Shown here: in pieces, positions 1-8,488 of the stretch | Position numbering within the stretch: the stretch's first letter is position 1 | How the letters are laid out: each line of letters starts with the position of its first letter | NCBI GenBank assembly: GCA_025363385.1 | Contig: JANYEA010000088.1 | Span: 1-64,000, forward strand | DNA length: 64,000 nt | Source: Bacteroidota bacterium | Lineage (GTDB): Bacteria; Bacteroidota; Bacteroidia; Chitinophagales; Chitinophagaceae | Direction: 5' to 3' | Position numbers and translations under genes: made by a program | The notes under the pieces: model-generated | Told to the model about the DNA's origin: nothing | Database searches by the model: none | Seen by the model: only the letters and a program-made list of their open reading frames with translations

Positions 1-339
1 TCTCATGGGCATTTAGTTTTAGTTTGTAAAGTTAACATTGGAATAACAGAAAAGACATTTGAATGTTCATTTAAGCTGCTCCATTTTTGAAGAAACTAAC
101 GATCATTCTCTTGCGTCATAATTAATTTAATATCAATTAATTACAATATAAATAGCTTCATTAATTTCAAAAATGGAAGGGCAAATGCATCATTCAGCCA
201 ATCCTATCCATAAAACAGGTACGCAAAATAGCACATTGCGTTAACATCTCCTTTACAAATTGATGAAAATTTAATAATTAGCAGGTGACGAATAGGTCAT
301 TTGCCTATCAATTTCCTTCTTTAAAAGAGTAAAAGTAGC
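1..339. other. Intergenic region without a recognisable gene
   Basis: This stretch lies downstream of the MMPL gene stop codon. The only open frame with an ATG that I noted is 173-244 (+), 23 codons with no recognisable features. The sequence is AT-rich with a weak inverted repeat around 121-142 (TTAATT/AATTAA arms). I see no tRNA, repeat or promoter that I would defend here. The left neighbour lies outside the window, so part of this may be its promoter or its 3' end. Confidence 0.5.
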
Positions 340-2649
340 CTACATTTTGTTTTTGGGTGAAATGCTGATGATTAGTACCGGCAATAATACCAGATTAGTA
401 AGGGTGCCTACTACTAAAGTTAGAGAGGTCAGCCATCCTAAGGCATTAGTACCCCCGAAATCGCTCCAAACAAAAATAATGAATCCTGCAATAAGTACTA
501 AAGAGGTATAAACAATGCTGATTCCAGTATGCCTGATTGTTTGCACCAAAGTAGCATCCACCTTATGATTGAAATGGGGTAGCTCCTGTTTATAATTGAT
601 GAGGAATCGAATAGTAACATCAATAGCAATACCCAATGCCACACTAAACACTAATACAGTGGATGGTTTTAAAGCAATACCCGTCCAGCCCATTACACCC
701 GCTGTGATAATCAGTGGAACTAAATTCGGGATCAAAGAACAAATCAAGATCCTAAAAGATTTAAAGAGGTATAACATACAAATGGTGATCAATAGAAAAG
801 CCCAAAAAATACTTTCTTTCAAACCCTTGATAATAAAAGAAGTGCCTTCTAAAAAAGTAACACTACTTCCTGTGAAAGTGACTTTATACTTTGAGCTATC
901 GAAAATTTTTGCAGACTTCGCCTCGAGATCGGCAATTAACACCGGTAATTTTATACTACCGATATCTTTCATATTTACACTAATTCTGGTGGCTTGTTGG
1001 TTTGAATCAACAAACTGACTCACTAACTTCATGAACTCTGATTTTCCTTTTTCTTTTGAACGCATTGCAGTAGATAAAGATGCCGGTATTTCCAAAGGCA
1101 AAACATAACTGGCAGTATCGCCGCCATAAAATCCCTGGTTCGCAAATTTCAAAGCTTCTACTATACTTAAAGGTCGTGCCACATCCGACTTAGTAGACAC
1201 GTAATTACTAAACTCTTCTATGTCTAACATCGTTTCCATCTTCAATGCCGCCCTTGGTTTTTTTGCATCAACCACAATTTCCAATGGCATCAATCCATTG
1301 AATTGATTTTCAAACCATTTTAGATCGGTATAAAGTTTATCCTTTTTAGGAAGGTCATCCACCACAAAACCCTCACTCTTAATTTTTGTAATTCCTACTA
1401 TTGAAACAATCGTTACTATCGCAGTTATCGTATACACCCATTTAGCGTGATGGAAAGTCCACCTTTCAATTTTTACCAAAATATATTCCAGGTACTTGTT
1501 GTCAAGATACTTGATATGCTTGGGTTTCGGCGCAGGTAAATAACTTAAAACAGCTGGGATAAAAAGCAAGGATATCAGAAATAATGCCATGATATTAATC
1601 CCGGCCACAACACCAAATTCTTTTAAAATCGCACTTTTTGTAAATGCAAAAACTGCAAAACCAATTGCAGCAGCAATATTGCAGAACAATGTTACAATAC
1701 CCATTCTTCCTACCATAGTTACCAGAGCCTTGTCTTTATCGGGAATTTCTTTATAAGTAGTATGGTATTTATTTAAAAAATATATACAATTAGGAATACC
1801 AATCACTACCACTAAAATGGGAATCAACGCTGTTAATAAAGTGATCTCATAACCACATAATACAATGGTACCCAAACTCCAGATTACACCCATTCCAACC
1901 ACCAGCAAACTCATAATAACAGCACTAATAGAACGGAAGAAAAGAAATAAGGTTAATGCAGAAAGCAGAAAAGACGCAAGCAAAAATTTATTCATTTCGT
2001 CTTTAATTCTATTCGCCATTACAGTACGTATAAAAGGCATGCCACTTTTATATATTTCTACCTGCTGTTTATTTTCAAAGTTGCCAACTACTTTAAGTAT
2101 ATCATTGATTAATCTAGTTCTGCTCTTGCTATTAATGGTGTCTTTATTTAAACTGATCCCCATTAAATAAGCATGCGTAGTAGGATTATACAGAAGTGTT
2201 TTATAAAATGGTAGCCCTTCAAATTTTATTTTTGCAATGTCTAAATCAGCCTGATTGGAAAAGGGATAGTGAAACAATTTTACAGGCCCAAGCTTTCCAG
2301 TTACTGAATCATTTCCAAGGGTAACCACTTCTGGAATACTTAAAATACCAGTTACGCCATCAATGGCTTTTAATTGATGATGTAAATCACCTACTGCATT
2401 AAAAAATGTTTTATCAAAATACCTATCCGACTGAATCCCAATTACCATGGTATTTCCGTCAGCACCAAACTTTTTTACAAAAGTCCTAAAATCTATGAAT
2501 TTGGGATTGTCGGTTGGAACTGCTTTCGTAAAATCATAACTAAGCTTTATTTTAGAAGCATAAAATCCCATCACTGATGTAGCCGCCAATAAAAACAACA
2601 AAGCATATAAGCGGTTCTTTAAAATAAATTTTCCCAAACTATACCACAT
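340..2649 (-). CDS. MMPL/RND-superfamily membrane transporter
   Basis: A protein of about 769 residues with the duplicated RND/MMPL plan: one helix near the N-terminus, a large extracytoplasmic domain (about 30-210), a five-helix block (about 220-375), a second single helix near 410, a second periplasmic domain, and a final helix block (about 600-755). Such proteins export lipids, hopanoids or small hydrophobic compounds using the proton gradient. I chose the ATG at 2649 (MWYSLGKF...); the frame extends upstream to a TTG at 2670 but those seven residues are not needed for the first helix. The gene is divergent from the AI-2E permease at 2707 with only 57 bp between the ATGs. No periplasmic adaptor or outer-membrane channel gene is adjacent, which favours a stand-alone MMPL exporter over a tripartite efflux pump. 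The substrate is unknown. Confidence 0.85.
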   Translation of the reverse strand: MWYSLGKFILKNRLYALLFLLAATSVMGFYASKIKLSYDFTKAVPTDNPKFIDFRTFVKKFGADGNTMVIGIQSDRYFDKTFFNAVGDLHHQLKAIDGVTGILSIPEVVTLGNDSVTGKLGPVKLFHYPFSNQADLDIAKIKFEGLPFYKTLLYNPTTHAYLMGISLNKDTINSKSRTRLINDILKVVGNFENKQQVEIYKSGMPFIRTVMANRIKDEMNKFLLASFLLSALTLFLFFRSISAVIMSLLVVGMGVIWSLGTIVLCGYEITLLTALIPILVVVIGIPNCIYFLNKYHTTYKEIPDKDKALVTMVGRMGIVTLFCNIAAAIGFAVFAFTKSAILKEFGVVAGINIMALFLISLLFIPAVLSYLPAPKPKHIKYLDNKYLEYILVKIERWTFHHAKWVYTITAIVTIVSIVGITKIKSEGFVVDDLPKKDKLYTDLKWFENQFNGLMPLEIVVDAKKPRAALKMETMLDIEEFSNYVSTKSDVARPLSIVEALKFANQGFYGGDTASYVLPLEIPASLSTAMRSKEKGKSEFMKLVSQFVDSNQQATRISVNMKDIGSIKLPVLIADLEAKSAKIFDSSKYKVTFTGSSVTFLEGTSFIIKGLKESIFWAFLLITICMLYLFKSFRILICSLIPNLVPLIITAGVMGWTGIALKPSTVLVFSVALGIAIDVTIRFLINYKQELPHFNHKVDATLVQTIRHTGISIVYTSLVLIAGFIIFVWSDFGGTNALGWLTSLTLVVGTLTNLVLLPVLIISISPKNKM

Positions 2650-2706
2650 AACTATATAAATTGACCGCAAAGAAACGGATATTTCTTGGTTTCACTATCT
2701 TGCCGT

Positions 2707-3729
2707 ATGGCTAAAATCGATAACCAACACATCAGGCAAGTTAGTTTTTACATTTTACTAGTGTCTCTTGGGGTATTTCTTTTCCTCCAATTTACTAATT
2801 TCTTACCTGCACTTTTAGGTGCAATTACTTTCTATATTTTACTTCGCTCACCCATGCACAAAATGGTGTATCAAAAAAAATGGAAAAAATCTTATGCTGC
2901 TTCCCTGCTTCTTTTGCTTTCCTTTTTAATTGTCTTAGTGCCAGTTGGTATTTTTTTAAATATGCTATCAGTTAAGCTAAACTACGTTATCAATAATTCA
3001 AATCAGGTACTTGAAACTTTTCATAAACTAATATCAACCCAAGAAGAACAATATCATATTGTAATATTTAGCGATGAAAATATAAAAAAGATAAGTAACA
3101 ATATTGCTAATTTTCTTCCAAGTATTTTAGGTGCTACTATAAGCTCTATTACAACAGCAACAATCCTGTATTTCATCCTTTATTTTATGCTTATAGGAAG
3201 TAAAGAAATGGAATTTTGGTTGGAAGAAAACATTCCATTGAAAAATAAGAATGTAGATCTTTTAGGAATTGAATTAAAAAAACTCGTCATCAGCAACGCA
3301 GTAGGAATACCACTTACTGCCATAGTGCAAGGTTTAATTGCACTTATTGGTTATTGGGTCGCAGGCGTAACGGATCTTGGATTCTGGTTTGTATTTACTT
3401 GTATTACTTCAATGGTACCCGTTATTGGTGCAGGTATTGCCTATATTCCAATTTGTGCTATTCTCTATGCAAATGGTCATGCAAATACCGCTATCATCTT
3501 AATGCTCTACTGTATTATTATTGTAGGCACAGCAGATCATGTATTCAGATTTGCTTTACAAAAAAAATTAGGAGATATACATCCTCTTATCACCATATTT
3601 GGAGTAATAGTTGGGCTTCAACTATTTGGGTTTATAGGTCTGATCTTTGGGCCTATCTTAATTGCACTCTTTATACTTTTGATCAGAATTTATCTAAACG
3701 AATTCAGTTCCGAATCTCGTAATGCTTAA
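2707..3729 (+). CDS. AI-2E family transporter (PerM/TqsA-like permease)
   Basis: A membrane protein of 340 residues. It shows the family plan: a hydrophobic hairpin near the N-terminus, a soluble stretch at about 90-135, further helices, and the typical C-terminal block with a PVIGAGIAYIP segment and GDIHPL followed by FGFIGLIFGPI. Members move autoinducer-2, act as sodium/proton antiporters or export other small molecules; the substrate cannot be told from sequence. The ATG at 2707 is preferred; an in-frame TTG at 2686 exists upstream. It ends exactly where the convergent PAP2-like gene ends, with no space for a terminator. Confidence 0.85.
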   Translation: MAKIDNQHIRQVSFYILLVSLGVFLFLQFTNFLPALLGAITFYILLRSPMHKMVYQKKWKKSYAASLLLLLSFLIVLVPVGIFLNMLSVKLNYVINNSNQVLETFHKLISTQEEQYHIVIFSDENIKKISNNIANFLPSILGATISSITTATILYFILYFMLIGSKEMEFWLEENIPLKNKNVDLLGIELKKLVISNAVGIPLTAIVQGLIALIGYWVAGVTDLGFWFVFTCITSMVPVIGAGIAYIPICAILYANGHANTAIILMLYCIIIVGTADHVFRFALQKKLGDIHPLITIFGVIVGLQLFGFIGLIFGPILIALFILLIRIYLNEFSSESRNA

Positions 3730-4413
3730 TTACATGATAAACCAATAAGCAAGTAACTGGCACCCAATTCCTACAGCTAATCCTGTGTAAATCTCTTTGT
3801 TGGTATGATCACTTACCAGGAATCTACTAGTACAAACAATACCACATAATAAAATGCTGATACTGATTACAGCTCCAAAATTCAAGTGATAATAAATAGA
3901 GAATAAAATAATAGCAGTTGTTGCTCCGCCAATACCCATAGCATGCAAGCTTATTTTGAAATAATTATTAAGGATTAATCCAAATACAGTTGCAATAAAT
4001 ATTCCCATAAAAAAGAAGCGCAACACAATTGGCTGATCTTGAAAATTGCGACTCAAATAATACATCCACCAGTAAAAGAACATTGTAATCACATAGGGTA
4101 CTATTCGTTCTTTCTGAGTTCGAAGGAAAATACTATCACTAAATTTCAATCTCCATAATAAGAAAACCGCAAATGCAGGAAAGAAAGCTGTTAACCAAAA
4201 TACCCCAAATAGCTTCATCTGTAACTGCCAATCAGTAATATCCGCAAACTCATAGGGGAATGCTTTTAATAAAAAAAGAAACACATAAGTTGGAATAAAC
4301 AATGGATGAAATATATAGGAAATAGCAGACGCCAACCACTTTACAATAGAACCTCCCATATTATTGGAAGAGTTGTTACCCTTTTCTAATTGAATTGTTT
4401 TTTCAGGAATCAT
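3730..4413 (-). CDS. PAP2-like integral membrane protein
   Basis: A protein of 227 residues with about six hydrophobic helices. Near the C-terminus it has Ser196-Arg197-x5-His203-x3-Glu207, close to the third motif of type 2 phosphatidic acid phosphatases (SRx5Hx3D), and KERIVP at 101-106 and KISLHAMG at 153-160 sit where motifs 1 and 2 would be. The classical PSGH is not conserved, so catalysis is uncertain. It could be a lipid phosphatase or phosphotransferase, or an inactive relative. Its ATG overlaps the rpoN stop codon by one base (TAATG arrangement), so it is probably translated together with rpoN; this coupling of a sigma factor to a membrane protein is an inference from overlap only. 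Confidence 0.6.
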   Translation of the reverse strand: MIPEKTIQLEKGNNSSNNMGGSIVKWLASAISYIFHPLFIPTYVFLFLLKAFPYEFADITDWQLQMKLFGVFWLTAFFPAFAVFLLWRLKFSDSIFLRTQKERIVPYVITMFFYWWMYYLSRNFQDQPIVLRFFFMGIFIATVFGLILNNYFKISLHAMGIGGATTAIILFSIYYHLNFGAVISISILLCGIVCTSRFLVSDHTNKEIYTGLAVGIGCQLLAYWFIM

Positions 4414-5897
4414 TATAACTCTTTTCGCAGCCTTGCCACAGGCACATTTAATTGTTCTCGATATTTAGCTACTGTTCTTCTGGCAATATTATAGCCCTTT
4501 GCCTGCAACATATCTGTCAATATCTCATCACTTAGCGGTTTACGCTTATCCTCGCCTTCAATAATATCATTCAAAATTTTCTTCACTTCTCTGGTACTCA
4601 CTTCTTCTCCACTATCTGTACTTAATGATTCACTAAAGAAGAACTTTAAACGATACGTACCAAATTCAGTTTGTACAAACTTGCTATTGGCAACCCTGCT
4701 TACTGTAGAAATATCCAATCCAGTTAACTCTGCAATGTCTTTGAGAATCATTGGCCGCATATTTGTTTCATCACCTGTTAAAAAGAATTCTTCCTGGTGA
4801 CTAATAATAGCACTCATCGTATTGATCAAAGTTTCTTGTCTTTGTTTGATCATGTCGATGAACCATTTCGCTGAATCTATTTTCTGCTTGATAAATAAGA
4901 CCGCTTCTTTTTGACGCTTGTCTTTCTTACTGCCCTTCTCATAATCTTTCAACATATCCCTATAACCCTCACTAATACGCAGGTCTGGAGCATTTCGCGC
5001 ATTTAAACTAAGTTCTAGCCTTCCATTATTATTGATAATATAAAAGTCTGGAATGATATAACTTTCAGCCTTATTGATCTCACCAATATTGCCACCGGGC
5101 TTAGGATTCAATTTAATGATCTGATTAATTACATCCCTAATCTGATCATCATTTAAATTTAAATTATGCTGTATTTTCTCGTAATGTTTTTTAGTGAACT
5201 CTTCAAAATATTTACTCAATATTTGAATGGCAAGTGCCACACTTTTCCCTTCACCGAGTTTTCTTTTCAATTGTAACAAAAGACATTCCTGCAAATTTCT
5301 TGCGCAGATGCCTGCTGGATCAAATTGTTGGATCTGTTCAACAAGTTCTTCAATTTCCTTTTCGGCTACCACCATACTTTGGCGAAAGGCAAGGTCATCC
5401 GCAATTGAAGATAATTCTCTTCTCAGGTAACCATCATCATCTAAACTCCCCACAATCTGTTCTGCTATTTTAAATCTTCTCTCATCTAGTTCTAACATCC
5501 CCAATTGGTCAACCACTAAATCGTGAAATGTTGTTTCCACACGAATGGGCATTACTTTCTGATCGTCCATTTCGGGATAATTATCATCCCTAGTTTTATA
5601 ATCTGCTATCTCCCCATCATCGTCTACAATATATTCCGTCATGTCTGCATTCTCATAATCATCTTCACTTCCATCCATTAACTCCTCCATTGGATCATCT
5701 ATAGAATCCTGAGTGTCTTCTCCAAATTCATCATCACTTCCCTCTTCATCCATTTCTAATGCAGGATTCTCTTCCAATTCTTCCTTCACCCTTTCTTCCA
5801 AATTAGCAGTAGGAACCTGCAACAACTTCATTAACTGAATCTGTTGTGGAGATAGTTTTTGTAATAATTTCTGTTGAAGAGATTGACTTAATGACAT
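4413..5897 (-). CDS. rpoN: RNA polymerase sigma-54 factor
   Basis: 494 residues. Region I is clear: a Gln/Leu-rich activator-interaction segment from residue 3 (LSQSLQQKLLQKLSPQQ) to ENPALE near 48. An acidic linker (about 50-100) follows, then the core-binding and DNA-binding domains, and the RpoN box ARRTVAKYRE at about 472-481, which contacts the -24 promoter element. Sigma-54 directs transcription that needs an NtrC-type AAA+ activator; no such activator is encoded in this window. The gene is followed by a one-base overlap with the PAP2-like gene and lies 5 bp downstream of the aminotransferase gene, so the three minus-strand genes may form one transcript. Confidence 0.97.
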   Translation of the reverse strand: MSLSQSLQQKLLQKLSPQQIQLMKLLQVPTANLEERVKEELEENPALEMDEEGSDDEFGEDTQDSIDDPMEELMDGSEDDYENADMTEYIVDDDGEIADYKTRDDNYPEMDDQKVMPIRVETTFHDLVVDQLGMLELDERRFKIAEQIVGSLDDDGYLRRELSSIADDLAFRQSMVVAEKEIEELVEQIQQFDPAGICARNLQECLLLQLKRKLGEGKSVALAIQILSKYFEEFTKKHYEKIQHNLNLNDDQIRDVINQIIKLNPKPGGNIGEINKAESYIIPDFYIINNNGRLELSLNARNAPDLRISEGYRDMLKDYEKGSKKDKRQKEAVLFIKQKIDSAKWFIDMIKQRQETLINTMSAIISHQEEFFLTGDETNMRPMILKDIAELTGLDISTVSRVANSKFVQTEFGTYRLKFFFSESLSTDSGEEVSTREVKKILNDIIEGEDKRKPLSDEILTDMLQAKGYNIARRTVAKYREQLNVPVARLRKEL

Positions 5898-5902
5898 ACC
5901 GC

Positions 5903-7108
5903 TTAAGACTTTCCAATAACTTTTCGAATTGCTGAAGCCAATTTCTCCCCTTTTTCTTTGATTTGTTCATCAGTCCATACTAAACTAATAGCAGTTGAGA
6001 TACAACGACTCATAATGGCATCGCTAGCCGGGAACTGCTTTTTTTGCAAGCCCAGTAAATGTTCTTTCTGAGCTTCAGAGGAAGGATTCAATGTAACTGA
6101 ATTTTTTAAATGATCCCATTTACTGATATAGTGCCAGTTATTTACGAACCAATAAAAATTACCAGCAAGTATTCCCTGTTCTTTCAACTCTGTAACTACA
6201 GCTTTTGTTTGTTCTTCTGTGGGTAAAAACCAACTTAAAAAAGAACAACTATCGCCCAATTCATCAGGTACTTTACGAAAACTCACTTCTGGAATAGCTT
6301 CCAAATAGGCACGTAAAGCTTTATTATTTTTACGTTGAATGCTTAAAAAAGTATCGAGTTTGCGAATTTGAGCTAATCCAACTGCCGCATGCAATTCACT
6401 AATTCTAAAATTGTAACCTATAAAAGGATGCAAATCAGCCCCCCTATCAACACCTAAATGGTCATGACCATGATCTGTATATCCATCACTCTTCACAAAA
6501 ACATCTTTATGATTTGTCATTACAACACCCCCTTCCGCACAGGTAATGGTCTTTACAAAGTCGAATGAAAAAGTACCTGCATCTCCAATGGTACCCAATG
6601 ATTTTCCTTTATAAGTGCCGCCGATCGACTGGCAGGCATCTTCCAATAAAATCAAATGATTTTCTGAGCAAATAGCTTTCAATGCATCCAAATCGGCCAT
6701 ACTTCCGCACATATGCACAGGCATCACACATTTTGTTTTGGGAGTGATCGCTTTTTTTACAGAAACTGGATCAAGGGTTAAGGTTTCATCAATATCTACT
6801 AAAACAGGTATGGCTCCCACGCTTAAAACCGCCTCAAATGAGGCTACGAAGGTAAAACAAGGCATAATTACTTCATCACCCGCACCAATACCCAAAGCAG
6901 ACATTGCAGTAGTAAGTGCCGCTGTTCCGCTACTTGTTAAATGTGCATAGTCGCAACCAAAAACGGTTGTTATGGCTTTTTCCAGCTCTAAAGCCTTCCA
7001 AATACCCTTTCTCGGTCCATCAAATCCATAGCGCATCAGGATCCCTGTTTCTAATACATCATTAACTTCTTTCCGTTCTTCGGCACCAAATAGTTCAAAT
7101 CCTGGCAT
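5903..7108 (-). CDS. DegT/DnrJ/EryC1/StrS aminotransferase, KdnA-like
   Basis: 401 residues, a PLP-dependent sugar aminotransferase of fold type I. The Schiff-base lysine is Lys186 in FSFDFVKTITCAEGG, the PLP-pyridine aspartate is Asp157 in LLEDACQS, and SSGTAAL (59-65) binds phosphate. The N-terminal MPGFELFG and the FDFVKTITC active-site variant are, from memory, features of 8-amino-3,8-dideoxy-manno-octulosonate transaminase (KdnA), which makes Kdo8N for lipopolysaccharide in Shewanella. Its partner oxidase KdnB is not seen nearby, so the specific role is an inference; a different nucleotide-sugar or cofactor-sugar substrate is possible. A -7-like TACCTTTA lies at about 7135-7142 on the minus strand. 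Spacing to rpoN is 5 bp. Confidence 0.85.
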   Translation of the reverse strand: MPGFELFGAEERKEVNDVLETGILMRYGFDGPRKGIWKALELEKAITTVFGCDYAHLTSSGTAALTTAMSALGIGAGDEVIMPCFTFVASFEAVLSVGAIPVLVDIDETLTLDPVSVKKAITPKTKCVMPVHMCGSMADLDALKAICSENHLILLEDACQSIGGTYKGKSLGTIGDAGTFSFDFVKTITCAEGGVVMTNHKDVFVKSDGYTDHGHDHLGVDRGADLHPFIGYNFRISELHAAVGLAQIRKLDTFLSIQRKNNKALRAYLEAIPEVSFRKVPDELGDSCSFLSWFLPTEEQTKAVVTELKEQGILAGNFYWFVNNWHYISKWDHLKNSVTLNPSSEAQKEHLLGLQKKQFPASDAIMSRCISTAISLVWTDEQIKEKGEKLASAIRKVIGKS

Positions 7109-7240
7109 ATGGTAAATTTGAGTTTTACTAAAGTGGTAAAGGTAGAAAAATAATATTTGCTATCTGCTTTAGAAGCAGTGTCAAAAGTTAAAATGACAAC
7201 CAAATCATTAACAAAAACCGCTTTCATTTAACTTCGCGGC

Positions 7241-7891
7241 ATGAAACCGACTATTTTTTATTGTTATGATGCTTATTGTGGATGGTGTTATGGCTTTAGT
7301 CCTGTTATCAAAAAATTAGCCGAAACCTATGGTAATCAGATTCCGTTTGAAGTGCTTTCGGGCGGCATGATCCTTCCAGAACAGCCCGTATCCATCAGTG
7401 TTACAGCAGGATATATAGATAAAGCTTACCCTATGGTTGAACAAACCACTGGAATAAAATTCGGATCAGACTATTTATGGCATATTAAGAACCCAGATCT
7501 TAGTGATTGGTTTCCAAATTCCGAAATGCCCGCCATTGCCATGTGCATTTTTAAAGAACTTTATCCGAATAGGCAAGTGGAATTTGCGGCTGATCTGCAA
7601 TATGCACTTCATTTTGAAGGAAGAGACCTAACCGATAAAGAAGCCTATCGTGTGCTGATAGAAAAATATGGCATCAATGAAGAGATGTTTTACGACAAAC
7701 TGCAGAGTGATGCATTTAAAGAGCAAGCACAATATGAGTTTCAGCTTTGCAAGCAGTTGCAGGTAACCGGATTTCCCTGTGTATTGATACAGGTTTCAGA
7801 AACGAAGTTTCATTTATTAGCAAGGGGATTTACTGCTTATGAAGATTTGGTGGCAAGACTGCAAGCAGTTTTAAAAGATCTAAACACCTGA
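7241..7891 (+). CDS. DsbA-family thioredoxin-fold oxidoreductase
   Basis: 216 residues. The redox motif is Cys13-Gly-Trp-Cys16, placed in YCGWCYGFSP, followed by a helical insertion, and the cis-proline loop VTGFPC is near residue 170. This is the DsbA/FrnE-like group. There is no signal peptide, so a cytoplasmic role is likely, unlike periplasmic DsbA. A -7-like TAACTTCG ends only 4 nt before the ATG, suggesting a leaderless mRNA. Between this gene and the divergent aminotransferase gene there is a perfect CTGCTT-tag-AAGCAG inverted repeat (7164-7178) that might be an operator. The substrate is unknown. Confidence 0.85.
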   Translation: MKPTIFYCYDAYCGWCYGFSPVIKKLAETYGNQIPFEVLSGGMILPEQPVSISVTAGYIDKAYPMVEQTTGIKFGSDYLWHIKNPDLSDWFPNSEMPAIAMCIFKELYPNRQVEFAADLQYALHFEGRDLTDKEAYRVLIEKYGINEEMFYDKLQSDAFKEQAQYEFQLCKQLQVTGFPCVLIQVSETKFHLLARGFTAYEDLVARLQAVLKDLNT

Positions 7892-7989
7892 TTTTGAATA
7901 ATATGATTGTTAAAACAGACGATCGTTGCATTGTAAAATGGTAGATCGCTCTTTTTATCTTTACTTTGCAGCTCTTAAATATTGAACTA

Positions 7990-8406
7990 ATGGAGTATAG
8001 TAAATTGATTTCTATTACCGGAATGCCCGGTTTGTTTGAACTAGTTGGAAGTAAAACCGACGGTGCTATTGTAAAATCGCTCGACGATAAGACCACAAAG
8101 TTTGTGAGTAGTCGTGTTCATAATTTTTCGCATTTGGAAAGCATTGAAGTGTATACCGTACGTGAAAATGTGAACCTGGTAGAAGTATTTCAGGCAATGA
8201 ACAATAGTTCTGAAGCTCTTCCTTCCGACAAAGATGCAGCTGCAGTAAAATCATATTTTGCTAAAGTATACGCAGATATCGATTTTGATAGGGTTTATGC
8301 AAGTGATATGAAAAAGATGGTGAAATGGTTTGTGATTTTAAAAGCTAATGAAGTTGATTTTAAATTAACCGAAGCTGAAGACGAAACTGAAGAAACCGAA
8401 GCATAA
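7990..8406 (+). CDS. DUF5606 domain-containing protein
   Basis: 138 residues, soluble and acidic, with a Glu/Thr-rich tail ending EAEDETEETEA. The opening MEYSKLISITGMPGLFEL and the central KFVSSRVHNFSHLESIEVYT match, from memory, the DUF5606 family that is widespread in Bacteroidota; its function is unknown. I chose the ATG at 7990; a TTG at 7966 is in frame, but it lies within the likely promoter (TTACTTTGC at 7962-7970, close to TAnnTTTG). A strong terminator follows at 8426-8455. Confidence 0.75.
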   Translation: MEYSKLISITGMPGLFELVGSKTDGAIVKSLDDKTTKFVSSRVHNFSHLESIEVYTVRENVNLVEVFQAMNNSSEALPSDKDAAAVKSYFAKVYADIDFDRVYASDMKKMVKWFVILKANEVDFKLTEAEDETEETEA

Positions 8407-8425
8407 TTAAATATTCATCGATAAA

Positions 8426-8455
8426 AGCCGAAGCATAGTTTGCTTCGGCTTTTTT
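8426..8455 (+). terminator. Intrinsic terminator after the DUF5606 gene
   Basis: A perfect 10-bp stem, AGCCGAAGCA (8426-8435) with TGCTTCGGCT (8441-8450), a 5-nt loop and a following run of T. It separates the DUF5606 gene from the downstream exported hydrolase gene. Confidence 0.9.
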
Positions 8456-8488
8456 ATTTTGATTATCTTGTTAATCGAATTTTTCAAT

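Noticed and set aside
173-244. 23-codon ATG frame in the left intergenic region
   Set aside because: No promoter, no recognisable composition and no context; chance frames of this size are expected.
3354-3722. Second-frame ORF inside the AI-2E permease gene
   Set aside because: Its Cys/Tyr/Arg-rich composition is typical of an out-of-frame reading of a membrane protein gene.
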